Shown here piece by piece: positions 1 to 10,156 of a stretch of 64,000 nucleotides of DNA (the first letter of the stretch is position 1; every line of letters starts with the position of its first letter). Below the pieces are notes generated by a model. The model made no database searches. It saw only the letters and a program-made list of their open reading frames with translations, and was not told the origin of the DNA. The translations under genes were made by a program, and so were the position numbers. Source of the DNA: Achatina immaculata (taxonomy: Eukaryota; Mollusca; Gastropoda; Stylommatophora; Achatinidae); the NCBI GenBank assembly GCA_009760885.1, contig CM019710.1, forward strand, positions 1,342,633-1,406,632. Reading direction: 5' to 3'.

Positions 1-317
1 TATGAGGAAATAAACTAGGCAAGATATGAGGAAGTAAACTAGACAAGAGAAGATATGAGGAAGTAACCTAGGCAAGATATGAGGAAGTAAACTAGGCAAG
101 ATATGAGGAAGTAAACTAGGCAAGATATGAGGAAGTAAACTAGACAAGATATAAGGAAGTAAACTAGACAAGAGAAGATATGAAGAAGTAAACTAGAGAA
201 GATATGAGAATGTAAAGTAGACAAGAGAAGATATGGGGAAGTAAACTAGACAAGAGAAGATATGGGGAAGTAAACTAGACAAGAGAAGATATGGGGAAGT
301 AAACTAGACAAGAGAAA
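1..317. repeat. Minisatellite, about 24-29 bp unit
   Basis: Tandem copies built around the core gaggaagtaaactaggcaag run from the window edge to about 317. Units alternate between a 24-bp form and a 29-bp form carrying an extra agagaa. The array enters from outside the window, so its full length is unknown. The open frame on the minus strand only reflects the repeat. Confidence 0.9.
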
Positions 318-550
318 ACAAGACATATTACAACAGCAAGAACGTCATCAAAACTTAAAACTTTATCAATGCTCCCATCATCTTTATCATCGTACAATAC
401 ATCATCAAGCTCTTTACTATTATCACTAGGATAAAATAAAATGATTGTGTCATCAGTTTGGGAGGGACACCAGACTCATGACAAAAAAAAAAAAAAAAAG
501 AAAAATCCCGTGTGAGTGACACTAACATAGAAGATTTTTCTCTCTGACAG

Positions 551-641
551 GAAGTTTGCAGATCTTACGGCGGGAAACTTGCGGAAATTGAAACTGAGGA
601 AGAGAACAATTTCTTAAAAAACTTAATCAAAAGCAAGAAAG
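551..641 (+). CDS. C-type lectin exon ([12 protein letters not shown])
   Basis: The acceptor is a pyrimidine-rich tract ending ctctgacag at 550 and the donor gtaaat starts at 642. The 91-bp exon starts in phase 0 and ends after the first base of a codon. It encodes [18 protein letters not shown] and [12 protein letters not shown], including one of the conserved domain cysteines. Confidence 0.85.
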
Positions 642-3131
642 GTAAATATTACTATTTATGTGTGTTTTGAAATGTGGGCATTTCCGAAATCAGCATCTAA
701 CTGGTTGATATAAATAAACTACTTTGTCGCAGTGACACGGTACATTTCATGTAGCAACCAGTAAAGTGCTAGCTCGATAAATGTCAGTCCATAGTCCATT
801 TATTCATTTATGCACGAGTAGCGACCGAGTAAAAATTTCCGCTTTAATGTCTGTAGTGTGATTTGTTTTCTGCAAGCAGAGGTGTACAGGACCGCCAAGA
901 TTCATTGCCAGTTGCCTAGTGTGCAAAAGTGATCACATTATGACTGACATTTCTGTGACGGATTGAAGCAGGAAGTTCATGGATAGTTGCACAGATGAGT
1001 GAGGATGACACACAACTGTGACTGATTAACTCTAAAAAGTGGACCAGGCGGGACGTTAAAAACGTCGTTTGACGATTTCAGACTTTTGTGATGATTTTCT
1101 TCAAATATCTAGGACTAGTCTTTCTCGAACTGTCACAAAGATATTAAGTTACCATATATTCTGTGTATGTTGAGTAAAAAAAAAACAACATTGAGTGTCG
1201 TTTACAAAGCTCAGATAATCGGCTCAGACGTTCTTTCTGGGCTAAGGGGATGAGGGGGAAGATTTCGTGACTGGGGAAAAGACATGATTTGTGACTGGGG
1301 AAAAGACATGATTTGTGACTGGGGAAAAGACATGATTTGTGACTGGGGAAAAGACATGATTTGTGACTGGGGAAAAGATATGGTTTGTGGCTGGGGAAAA
1401 GACATGATTTGTGACTGGGGAAAAGACATGGTTTGTGGCTGGGGAAAAGACATGGTTTGTGACTGGGGAAAAGACATGGATTAACTTTGTGACTGGGGAA
1501 AAGATATGATTTGTGATTGGGGAAAAGACATGGTTTGTGACTGGGGAAAAGACATGGATTAACTTTGTGACTGGGGAAAAGATATGATTTGTGATTGGGG
1601 AAAAGACATGGTTTGTGGCTGGGGAAAAGACATGGTTTGTGGCTGGGGAAAAGACATGGTTTGTGGCTGGGGAAAAGATATGGTTTGTGACTGGGGAAAA
1701 GACATGGATTAACTTTGTGACTGGGGAAAAGACATGGTTTGTGACTGGGGAAAAGACATGGTTTGTGGCTGGGGAAAAGACATGGATTAACTTTGTGACT
1801 ACAGAGACCAAGGAAGATTCTAAAGAGTGGATGCTTTCAGTCTCCACACAAACTCAGGAAATTCAAACACAAAAAAGGTTAAAGTGTTCTGGGACCACAA
1901 AAAGGAAATTTGTCCCTGGAATCCATGACATCAGGGATCACAAAATATTTCAGAGGTTTATTATGATACACAGAATAAGGTTCGGAGGTTCATGCAAAAC
2001 AAAAGACATGCAATGTTCACCAGGTGTTTTGTTCTGCTGCACAAGAAGGCGGTGCCCAGCCGACAAGAACCTAAATTTTGGTGACGAGTGTATGTAAAAG
2101 TAATGATGACAGTAACTGGAAAGAATGTGACAAGAAATGTATGTAGAGAATGTTGAATGCCAGCAAGAACACAGATGACAGTAACTGGACATAACACGAC
2201 AAACATGTATGAAGAATGACAGTATTTGAGAACATTTCTGGACATTTTTGAAAGAAAGTTAATTAAATATAAATAATCGTGAAATAAATAAATGGAACCT
2301 AGGAAACATTAAAAGAGACAAATAATGAAAACAATGTGGACACACAAAATGATGAAGAGAGTGGAAGACATTACCTTCAGCCTATAGTCTCAATGTTGCA
2401 TGGAACTGTCTTAGAACTTTACTGCACATTTGATTTTACTCCGTAATTTCCAAGTTTTATGTTTTTATTGATGCCGACAGCTGGTATCAGTCTTCTTCCT
2501 TAACCTAATTTTGAATATATCCCCGGCCTCCTCCCCCTCCCCCCCCAAAAAAAAACCAACTTATTCTTACATTTCGCCTACATGATGCCTACATGCTTAC
2601 AGCACATCAAGCTTGGATCGGTGGAACGGACATTTTGAGTGAAGGTCATTGGGAATGGATCAGCACAGGCCTGAGCATTAATTATACAGACTGGGGAGTA
2701 CATCAGCCTGATGATGCTGCATCTGGTAAGATAATCATAGGTGAGATAAGATGATAATTTATCAGATAAGATGACAATTTATCGGGTAAGATGAGCATAC
2801 AAATAGAGAAAGGGACCAGTCTTGACTCAAAATCGTGTAGCAGATGATCATATGTGAATATAAACATAAAAGCAAAGATCGCTAAGTGAGTTATGTGCGA
2901 AATGATTGATACGCTACTTGGCTGATGGATGGATGGATGGATGGATGGATGGATGGATGGATGGTGGTGGGTTGGTGGATGGGTGGGTGGGTCGTAGAAT
3001 GAATGAAGTTTAACAGTTTGATATCTTTATCACCAGGTGAAGACTGTCTCATGTACGCTCAGGACCTCAGTTATCAGTGGAATGATTTTCCTTGTAGTTA
3101 TTCTGCCAACTTCGTCTGCGAAACTGAGTAA
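551..3131 (+). CDS. C-type lectin domain gene, 3' portion (three exons visible)
   Basis: Exons at 551-641, 2603-2725 and 3037-3131 join in consistent phase (phase-1 junctions, AG acceptors, GT donors) and encode most of a C-type lectin-like domain. In order they give [16 protein letters not shown] (second helix region), AWIGGTD, a GHWEW core, [25 protein letters not shown] and FVCETE. QPD followed by WND is the calcium and sugar-binding signature of galactose-preferring C-type lectins (family knowledge), so a secreted or surface calcium-dependent galactose-type lectin is the likely product. The first part of the domain, any signal peptide and the start codon lie upstream of the window. The last exon reads in frame to TAA at 3129-3131, with AATAAA at 3138-3143. 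The same place also forms a perfect donor (ga|gtaagt after 3127), so an extra 3' exon is possible (see 5680-5728). Introns hold minisatellites and microsatellites. Confidence 0.82.
642..2602 (+). other. Lectin intron with embedded minisatellite
   Basis: This 1.96-kb intron lies between lectin exons. Apart from the minisatellite at 1262-1803 nothing recognisable is present. Open frames at 1591-2097 and on the opposite strand start in the minisatellite and have no family resemblance. Confidence 0.75.
1262..1803. repeat. Minisatellite, 24-bp unit (30-bp variants)
   Basis: About 22 copies of a 24-bp unit with core ggggaaaagacatg, with occasional 30-bp units carrying gattaa. The unit has no stop codon in several frames, which explains eight-residue peptide repeats on both strands. 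It lies inside the lectin intron. Confidence 0.93.
2603..2725 (+). CDS. C-type lectin exon (WIGG ... QPD)
   Basis: Acceptor cttacag ends at 2602 and donor gtaag starts at 2726. The 123-bp exon completes the GCA codon begun in the previous exon and ends after one base. It encodes [19 protein letters not shown] and then [18 protein letters not shown] and the QPD triplet are hallmark domain motifs. Confidence 0.88.
2923..2966. repeat. Microsatellite (GATG)n
   Basis: About eleven perfect copies of the tetranucleotide in the lectin intron, followed by a GTGG-rich stretch. Confidence 0.95.
3037..3131 (+). CDS. C-type lectin exon (WND ... FVCETE, stop)
   Basis: Acceptor tatcaccag ends at 3036. The exon encodes [17 protein letters not shown], then [14 protein letters not shown], and reaches TAA at 3129-3131. 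WND supplies calcium ligands, and three conserved cysteines are present (EDC, FPC, FVC). If the donor after 3127 is used instead, translation continues into a further exon. Confidence 0.85.
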
Positions 3132-3137
3132 GTGTAG

Positions 3138-3143
3138 AATAAA
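3138..3143 (+). promoter_or_regulatory. Candidate poly(A) signal AATAAA
   Basis: AATAAA lies 7 bp after the in-frame stop of the last certain lectin exon. It supports transcript termination here but is weak evidence on its own in AT-rich DNA. Confidence 0.35.
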
Positions 3144-3350
3144 AAAAAATCCATGCAGTCACGGTAGTTTTATATGATGAAGAACATTGTTTGAAGTTGA
3201 GTGTAGATTTAAAGAATAAAACAACAAATGCAGCCAGAATGTGCGGCAAATTTCTAAATACACTGAAATATAAACTGTTTACCACAAATTTTTCATCATA
3301 TAATTTTCTTTGCTGCAGTAAATGATCCGCCCAGTGACGCTTATTTGTAG

Positions 3351-3545
3351 ACTCTAACATGACAGGCTGTCACTCACTCCTAGCCTAACACTCTAACATG
3401 ACAGGCTGTCACTCACTCCTAGCCTAATACTCTAACATGTCAGGCTGTCACTCACTCCTAGCCTAACACTCTAACATGACAGGCTGTCACTCACTCCTAG
3501 CCTAACACTCTAACATGACAGGCTGTCACTCACTCCTAGCCTAAC
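3351..3545. repeat. Minisatellite, 39-bp unit, 5 copies
   Basis: Five near-identical 39-bp units with core gacaggctgtcactcactcc. The units differ by single bases. Confidence 0.95.
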
Positions 3546-3981
3546 ACTGACCTCATAAAAATCTATATGCTGCACTTCAAACGTTTTCTATGTGTTGAAA
3601 AGTTTTAGTAACTTTTATAGTCTCATTAAAAATAATATTTTCATTTCTTCTGTTATCACTTTTGCTTGGTAAAGCTAGTAACATTTGAAAAAAGAGAAAG
3701 ATGCACAACACATTTTTTTATGAAAATTTGACCCAGAACATCTGGGGTGGAGTTTGATATTAATATATTTATAATATACATTTAGCTGATTGAATCTTAT
3801 ATATTACCTTATGTTGTGTTGTCATGTTATGATTGTGAAGTCTTTCATATGTTTTATTTCGTGCTAAGAAAAAAAAAAGTTCGTTACACGTTACATTCCC
3901 AGTTTGATTAGAGATTTTATATTTTAATCAGGCGGTCACTTTTAGAAGGTTTACATTATTTTTCTTCTCGTCTTGCCTGTC
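3546..3981. other. No recognisable gene
   Basis: AT-rich sequence between two minisatellites. No exon-like or repeat-like structure was recognised. Confidence 0.6.
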
Positions 3982-4395
3982 TTCAGTTGTTGAGATGTAG
4001 TTCTGTTGTTTGTCTCCAGCTTTCGAGATGTTTTTCTGTTGTTTGTTTTCAGTTGTTGAGATGTATTTCTGTTGTTTGTCTCCAGCTTTCGAGATGTTTT
4101 TCTGTTGTTTGTCTTCAGTTGCTGAGATGTATTTTTGTTGTTTGTCTTCAGCTTTTGAGATGTTTTTCTGTTGTTTGTCTTCAGTTTTTGAGATGTTTTT
4201 CTTTTTTTTTTTCTCTTCATTTTCTGAGATTTATTTCTAGTGTTTGTCTTCAGTTTCTAAGATGTATATCTGTTGCGTGTCTTCACTTTCTGAGATGTAT
4301 ATCTGTTGTTTGTCTTCAGTTGATGAGATTAATATCTGTTGTCTTCAGTTGATGAGATTAATATCTGTTGTCTTCAGTTGATGAGATTTATATTT
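3982..4395. repeat. Minisatellite, about 33-bp unit
   Basis: About 12 diverged units with core gagatgtttttctgttgttt, becoming irregular and shorter after 4300. The stop-free unit creates an open frame of about 120 codons with no biological family. Confidence 0.9.
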
Positions 4396-4442
4396 GGTGT
4401 TTGTCTTTATTTTTGTGAGTTCCCTAGTTGTAGGTTTCATGT

Positions 4443-4449
4443 TATATAT

Positions 4450-4484
<35 letters not shown>

Positions 4485-4485
4485 T
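4443..4485. repeat. Microsatellite (AT)n
   Basis: A nearly uninterrupted AT dinucleotide run. Confidence 0.95.
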
Positions 4486-4544
4486 ACTTGTTATTTATAA
4501 GTTTCCTGTTGTACGTATGTAACACTGACAAGTAGTATTTTTAT

Positions 4545-4562
4545 GTTAGGGTTAGGGTTAGG
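4545..4562. repeat. Three TTAGGG-type copies
   Basis: gttagggttagggttagg immediately precedes the interspersed repeat starting at 4562. It is too short to be a telomere. Confidence 0.7.
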
Positions 4563-4650
4563 ATTGTATTACTGTGCAGCAAGCAATCTAGGTGAAATCT
4601 ATCAGTAGATTAAGGGTCTACTGGAGCAGTGCTCCAAATAGGAAGTTCAT
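4562..4650 (+). repeat. Interspersed repeat, inverted partner of 9870-9959
   Basis: About 89 bp match the reverse complement of 9870-9959 with only a few differences. The sequence runs from gattgtattactgtgcagc to gctccaaataggaagttcat. Two opposite-orientation copies 5.3 kb apart indicate a mobile or formerly mobile sequence. Its class is not recognised. Confidence 0.85.
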
Positions 4651-4951
4651 TAGATTTTTTTTTTCCTCAGCTGTAGATTTTTTTTTGCTGAATATATACA
4701 CACTAACTAACGTTTTGTAGATCTTTTTACTTCTACTTTTGTAGGTCTTTTCTATGTCTTTTTACTTAGGTTTATTATTTCGTGAGTGGAAAAGAATATT
4801 GCTCGGAACCCTGTCCAATGTTACATGAATGTTCATAATCGTTTTTTGTAGTGATAGTAGCATTAAATCCAAGTTTAGTCACTGTGGAAGCTAAACTGCT
4901 ATGCTCAAATGTTTTTGGAAACACTAAGTTTTGATTCTGACTCTAGATCTA
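4651..4951. other. No recognisable gene
   Basis: AT-rich sequence with no supported feature. Confidence 0.6.
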
Positions 4952-5362
4952 GCGTGAAACATAAAGTCAAACTCTAACATAGAAAATAAAGTCAAACTCT
5001 AACATGGAAAATAAAGTCAGACTCTAACATGGAACATAAAGTCAAACTCTAACATGGAACATAAAGTCAAACTCTAACGTGAAACGTAAAGTCAAACTCT
5101 AACATGGAACATAAAGTCAAACTCTAACATGGAACATAAAGTCAAACTCTAACGTAAAACGTAAAGTCAAACTCTAACATAGAACATAAAGTCAAACTCT
5201 AACATGGAAAATAAAGTAAAACTCTAACATCGAACATAAAGTCAAACTCTAACGTAAAACTTAAAGTCAAACTCTAACATGGAACATAAAGTCAAACTCT
5301 AACATGGAACGTAAAGTCAAACTCTAACGTAAAACGTAAAGTCAAACTCTAACGTGAATCGC
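4952..5362. repeat. Minisatellite, 25-bp unit
   Basis: About 16 copies of a 25-bp unit with core aaagtcaaactctaacatgg. Copies alternate between catggaac and cgtaaaac variants. Confidence 0.95.
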
Positions 5363-5404
5363 AGTCAAACGAGAAAAAAAAACAATGAATAACTTCGTGA
5401 AGAT

Positions 5405-5489
5405 TTTTCCAGGGCTGTTTTCTTTCTTTCTTTGTTTCTTTCTTTTTCTTTCTTTCTTTCTTCTTTCTTTTTCTTTCTTTCTTTCTTTT

Positions 5490-5520
<31 letters not shown>

Positions 5521-5522
5521 AT
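5405..5522. repeat. Microsatellite (CTTT)n
   Basis: A long tetranucleotide tract with interruptions. The phenylalanine and serine-rich frame over it is an artefact. Confidence 0.95.
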
Positions 5523-5679
5523 CAGTTCAAATCAGGATATTTTCAACAACATAGTTGTAGATATCTTTTAGGTGTCCGGACAACCAGGAAAAATTACTCA
5601 TTGTGAGCGAGATATAAGTGTGTGAGAGAGATATACGTGTGTAAGTGAGATTGATATAAAATTGTTTTCCTTATTTCAG

Positions 5680-5725
5680 GCGTCTTTTCGCAAAGCCTTC
5701 CATTTTCTTTTTACCTGCCAGTTGC

Positions 5726-5728
<3 letters not shown>
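5680..5728 (+). CDS. Possible alternative 3' exon of the lectin gene
   Basis: A good acceptor (ttttccttatttcag, ending 5679) precedes a short frame. If joined to the donor at 3127 it reads ERLFAKPSIFFLPASC and stops at 5726-5728. AATAAA occurs at 5895-5900. The peptide has no recognised domain and the intron would be 2.55 kb with several minisatellites. Termination at 3131 is at least as likely. Confidence 0.25.

Positions 5729-5729
<1 letters not shown>

Positions 5730-5774
<45 letters not shown>
5730..5774. repeat. Microsatellite (CT)n
   Basis: A perfect CT dinucleotide run directly after the possible exon. Unlike several other CT runs in this window it is not attached to a LINE 3' end. 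Confidence 0.95.
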
Positions 5775-5776
<2 letters not shown>

Positions 5777-5894
5777 TGGCTTCGATATTTTTAATCATAA
5801 CAATTTTGTTCTTCGTGTATCTCATTGTCACGCATTTTACTCTAAAATATCCCAGTATAGTACAAATATTCTGCGACAATATGGGCTAGAACGA

Positions 5895-5900
5895 AATAAA
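5895..5900 (+). promoter_or_regulatory. Candidate poly(A) signal AATAAA
   Basis: AATAAA lies about 170 bp downstream of the stop at 5726-5728. It would serve the alternative lectin 3' exon. Confidence 0.25.
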
Positions 5901-6439
5901 AACAGTTTTATTTATGTCACGACATTTTCTGGTGTGTTCCTCACATGTTGTTTCTCACACTTGACCTTCTAGATAAACTGCAGGAAACCAGGCCTGATTT
6001 TAGTGACTGGTTCTGTTGTTTCTGATAGTTTCGCTTGTTTAAAAACGGTGATCTTAATTATTCAGTTCCAACAAGAAAAAGTTAATTTATCTGAGAACGA
6101 GTGCAATAAAAATCTGACATTTATGATAACATCATTATAATCATCGTTGTAACATTTCTGTCTTGTTAAACTTAGCCATTCCAATCTGGTTAAACACAGC
6201 AGCTCCACTAAGCAATTACACACAAATCAAATAATATTTTAATATGTGTAGAGAAAACGCAGAAAACATTGTTAAAAGTGCATCATAACAACCATATATA
6301 GCAGCAAAATAAGAATGCAAGTTACAAAGATATTTACACATATTAACGTGGCTGTATTTGCTTACCATTTCTCCACATACTCTGGTTACACACGGTTTTG
6401 TATGACCGGTTATCCACTCGTTACTCATAATCGATTTGG
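5901..6439. other. No recognisable gene
   Basis: AT-rich sequence. A minus-strand open frame at 6216-6428 resembles nothing recognised. Confidence 0.55.
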
Positions 6440-7130
6440 CACTCTTTTTGTCAAGTCCAATAAATATATTTATTTTTCATAGTAATACGTCTGTACTCAG
6501 TGTACTATGCTCACATTGATCAGTTCAATATCTATTTATTCGTACACTCATCTATTTTGTACTTCTTTACATATTCTCTCGACTTTATGTCTTCTTTGTT
6601 AAGTCTATTAGTACTATTGTACTTATTCTCTCGACTTTATGTCTTCTTCAGTTTATCTGTAATAAATGTGCTTTAGCATCACTAGACTGCAAATTGCATA
6701 TATTAACAAATATAATACAACCTACACTACATGAAAGATACAACACATGCAAACATCTACTCATTTGAATCAAAGGGTCAATTAGATCATAGTTCTTTTC
6801 ATACAAGATCTTGCTCACAACCAGTCACATGTTTCTACTTACATAAGTTTTAATTTCACTAATGACTTCAACACTGCTCCACGAACGAATATATTCTGTC
6901 ATCCAAGAACTACTTATTATCAACGACAGACAATCTCCCACTTCAGTCCATCGTTCGACCCAAAACTGTTGAAGCTTAGCCTGCTTGAGCCTTATAAACT
7001 GTGCACCCCAAAATTTTTCTTTCCTGAAACGAGGCTGAAACCTGTTATTTAATGGACAGTAAGAATTTCCATTCTTAGAAAAAATGCCTTGTTCTAAAAT
7101 AACAAGTTTAATCATCACTGAAATGTCTAC
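6440..7130. repeat. Old interspersed repeat, diverged copy of parts of 36990-38190
   Basis: Several blocks recur in order near 37-38 kb: the ctctcgactttatgtcttct block, the catcactagactgcaaattg block, and the gatcatagttcttttcatac ... catcttgctcac block. The two copies are clearly diverged. The other copy is interrupted by a LINE fragment (37500-37845). A 97-codon minus-strand frame at 6825-7118 inside this copy has no recognised domain. Confidence 0.55.
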
Positions 7131-7194
7131 GTGACGAAAATACCGCTCGTTTCCTACTTATTATTACTTTACTGCTGTTTCGACATCGTCGTTA

Positions 7195-7990
7195 TTCTGA
7201 GGTTTGTGGGCACCGAGATGTTTTCTTTAGAGCTGGAAAGAAGTGAATGTCACTTGGTGCCAGATCGGGACTATACCACGGAAGGTCCAAATGTTCCCAC
7301 AGAAAATGGTCCAAAAGTTCCGGAATGGAAGCAGCCATCATCACGGAGGAGCAAGACATATTTTTGTAGACAGGACGAAATCTGGTGTCAGCTGGTACAC
7401 GTTCTAGTGCGGCACCGTAAACAGCTGCCTTAATTGTTGCTCCTCTTGTCAGACAAAACACAGTAGCCATCACTTTGCTATGACCTTGAATTTTCTGGTT
7501 CACGGGGAACCTGGATACTTGAATTCCATGCTTGCACGTTTTGATTCTTGGGTGCTATGGTGAACCCATGTCTCGTCACCAGTGGCATTACGTTCCAGAA
7601 AGTCTTGCTTGTGGCTGGTAAATTGTTGCAGGAATGACATGACATATGCAGTTCCCTTTGCCTTGTGGTCAAAGAAAAGGTCTCGCGGGACCCATAGTAC
7701 ACATACTTTATGAAATACCAATTGTGCAATCATTCTGGACATTGCTCCAAGTGACTCAGGTTATGCGTCAGTTTGTTCACATTCATTCGTCTGTTCTCCA
7801 GTGTCGCACATTCGAGCTGAGTTTCGCTCAATTCCGTACCTGCTGTTGTGGATCTGCCACGCTGCGCTTACGTCACTAGCTGTCACTAGCCTGGTCTGAA
7901 ATCTGCACCTCATTTTGCCACATGCTGTCGACTCACCCTACTGTGTGCCCGACTCCATTAGTTCTCTAGGACCTGCTACCTGGTGAGATG
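7195..7990 (-). mobile_element. Decayed mariner transposase (M1)
   Basis: Minus-strand frames carry mariner transposase landmarks spread over several frames: KVCVLWVPRDLFFDHKAK and LERNATGDETWVHHSTQE with the first catalytic Asp (about 7500-7740), then LDLPWYSPDLAPSDIHFF with the third Asp region (about 7230-7290). The second catalytic block lies between them in a shifted frame (LLLRDDG). Frameshifts and stops make it a pseudogene. No convincing terminal inverted repeats were found, so the limits are approximate. It is a different lineage from the mariner at 8208-9496. Confidence 0.8.
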
Positions 7991-8207
7991 ATTTAATAAG
8001 TAGGACAGTCTCACACTCAGAACAGCTTCACAACTCCCTGGTGACATACACCTAACAGGCCCCAGGCAGGACATCTCACGGAGCACAGATGAAAACAGTT
8101 GACTACAGTTGTCCACACTTAGTTAACAAACACCGGCATTCAAGTAAAAAAACAAGGTCGATTAATATGATGATGAAGTTCAGTATGATAGTCAATGCAG
8201 CAAGATA

Positions 8208-8237
8208 CGAGGGGTGACTGATAGGTTCTCGGCATAA
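8208..8237 (+). repeat. M2 left terminal inverted repeat
   Basis: The repeat begins cgaggggtgactgatagg just after the TA dinucleotide at 8206-8207. It matches the complement of 9467-9496 at most positions. Confidence 0.9.
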
Positions 8238-9466
8238 AGTCCAACGGATTATTTGTGGACAGCTTTTTTGGGTTAATTCTCAACATAATCCCCTAGCAAG
8301 TTTATGCACTTAGCCCAGCGATCCTGGACCATAGGGATCCCTTCTTTGTAAAAGTCAGCATCTTGTGCCAGTAGAAAGTGGTCTACAGCATGAATGACAT
8401 CATCATCTGAAGCAATTTTGCGACCACTGAGGTCTTTTTTGGGTTTGATAAATAGATAATAGTCCGAAATGGCCAAATCTTGGGAATAAGGAGGATGTTC
8501 AAGAAGCTGGAAGCCGCATTCATGGATGGCAGCCATTGCCACCGCCGATTTGTAAACTGGAGCATTGTCTTGATGAAAGATGACTCCTCTCGTCAATTTC
8601 CCTCAACGCTTTTCCTTCAATTTACCCGCAGTTGCTTCACAAGATTAGCGTAATAGGCCCCTGTGACCGTTCTGCCCTTTTGACGATAGTCTACCAATAG
8701 CACACCTTCTGAATCCCAAAAGTTGGAAGCCATCACTTTGCCTGCAGACAGAACCACCCTTGCTTTCTTTGGAGGTGGGGATCCATGATGTTTCCACTGC
8801 TTTGACTGTTCTTTGCTTTCTGGTTGAAAATGATGAACCCAAGTCTGATCCATTGCCACAAATTGCTGAAGAACTTTTCAGGATCTGTAGAAAAATGGCC
8901 AAGATGGTCTCTTGACATGTTGAGACACTGTCGTTTGTGATCAGCTCCAAGAAGTTTCGGGACCCATGGAGCAGAGACCTTTGTCATTTGAAGATCATTA
9001 GAATAATGGGATTAAAACGTTCCTGTGAGATGCCCAACTCAGTAGCAATGTACTGCTCAGTTAGTCGTCGATCCTCCATTATTATGTCGTGGATTCTACC
9101 GGTGCTTTCATCGGAAGTTACCGTTTTTGGTCTTCCTGGACGGGGATCATCTTCCAGACTCTCCCTTCCATGTTTGAATTGAGTTCCCCATTTCTTCACT
9201 GTGCTGTAAGAAGGGGCACTCTCCCCTAGAGTCTCCACCATATTCTCATGGATCTTCTTCGATGATAAGACCTTGATACAGAGGTAGCGAATGACTGCTC
9301 GATGAGAAATTGTATCCATTTTCTCAATTTCTACCACCCCTTACCACTTCAGTAGCCTGTAACAAAAATTGGTTTGCAGTTAATTTCTTGAAACTTGGTG
9401 TTTAATCTTACATCAACCTGATCTACAAATGCACGTAATATCAACTGTGTTTCAAGTATTTGTACC

Positions 9467-9496
9467 TTATGCCGAGAACTTATCAATCACTCCTTG
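9467..9496 (-). repeat. M2 right terminal inverted repeat
   Basis: Read on the minus strand it begins caaggagtgattgataag, pairing with the left repeat. TA follows at 9497-9498. Confidence 0.9.
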
Positions 9497-9498
9497 TA

Positions 9499-9869
9499 CA
9501 TGTTAAACTGCCGTGGCGACACACAGAAAACAAATGCCACTGCCAGGAAATACATTACCAACCTGGGTTCAACAGACTTGTAATAAACGTCTGGAGACAT
9601 GCCTGTCTCTTTCTCTCTCAAGCAGCACACAAAAAATACAAAAACAGCACCACATCTGTACAATGTTAAACACAAACCCAACTAACAAAAACTGTGCCTA
9701 AGAGTCAGGGGAAGTCACCCTCTAAGCCCGAGTATTGAAACAGACATCGGTGCATGATTCTTGTAGGGTTGCACACCCTGGCAAACATATTTTCTTACAA
9801 GCTTCCACAAACTGGTGGTATATCATCCGCAGATGATACCTGTTTCTCATTTAGAAATGAAATCACAGA
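9499..9869. other. No recognisable gene
   Basis: No supported feature between the mariner and the inverted interspersed repeat. Open frames here do not resemble known families. Confidence 0.6.
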
Positions 9870-9959
9870 ATGAACTTCCTATTTGGAGCACTGCTCCAGT
9901 AGACCCTTAATCTACTGACAGATTTCACCTAGATTGCTTTGCTGCACAGTAATACAATC
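9870..9959 (-). repeat. Interspersed repeat, inverted partner of 4562-4650
   Basis: The reverse complement of this stretch matches 4562-4650 over 90 bp, with one inserted base and a few substitutions. Confidence 0.85.
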
Positions 9960-10064
9960 TGGCATGGCCTTGTAACATGACATTTAGAAAATTCTGCAGC
10001 CTTGCTTATTAGTCACAAATACTTTTTATGGAGGTTACATGCTGCATCTGAGACGCCTTTTGTA

Positions 10065-10117
10065 TAACATTTGTGGAAAACCCTTGCGGAAGCCCCATGT
10101 GCCCTGGGCACTTAAGG

Positions 10118-10154
<37 letters not shown>
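10065..10154 (+). mobile_element. LINE-A, extreme 3' end with (AG)n tail
   Basis: About 55 bp match the last codons and 3' end of LINE-A (compare 31685-31740: catttgtggaaaaccc, then gccctgggcacttaaggttc), followed by an AG run of about 33 bp. This is a heavily 5'-truncated insertion. The AG microsatellite is the tail of the element. Confidence 0.85.

Positions 10155-10156
<2 letters not shown>

Larger units (their letters stand above)
8208..9496 (-). mobile_element. Mariner element M2 with terminal inverted repeats
   Basis: A 1289-bp element with roughly 30-bp imperfect terminal inverted repeats (8208-8237 and 9467-9496, sharing ttctcggcataa and its complement), flanked by TA at 8206-8207 and 9497-9498 as expected for mariner target duplications. 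The minus-strand transposase begins near 9337. An N-terminal helix-turn-helix region (about 8984-9337) includes PSYSTVKKWGTQFKHGRESL and DDPRPGRPKTVTSDE. The catalytic part has DQTWVHHF (first Asp), HQDNAP (second) and SQDLAISDYYLF (third), with 34 residues between the last two, a DD34D arrangement. The coding sequence switches frame near 9000, 8860 and 8600, so the protein is broken. The usual DE of the first motif is DQ. Its size matches intact mariners (about 1.3 kb). Confidence 0.93.

Noticed and set aside
1242..2097. Frames over the lectin intron minisatellite as additional exons
   Set aside because: They start in the 24-bp array and run into sequence without family resemblance. The flanking lectin exons join in phase without them.
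3351..3545. Regularly repeated units as a CRISPR array
   Set aside because: Units are directly adjacent with no unique spacers, and the genome is eukaryotic.
4545..4562. TTAGGG copies as a telomere
   Set aside because: Only three copies inside ordinary sequence.
6825..7118. Minus-strand frame as the C-terminus of mariner M1
   Set aside because: It lacks the expected motif order and lies in a repeat shared with 37-38 kb, so it was not joined to the transposase.
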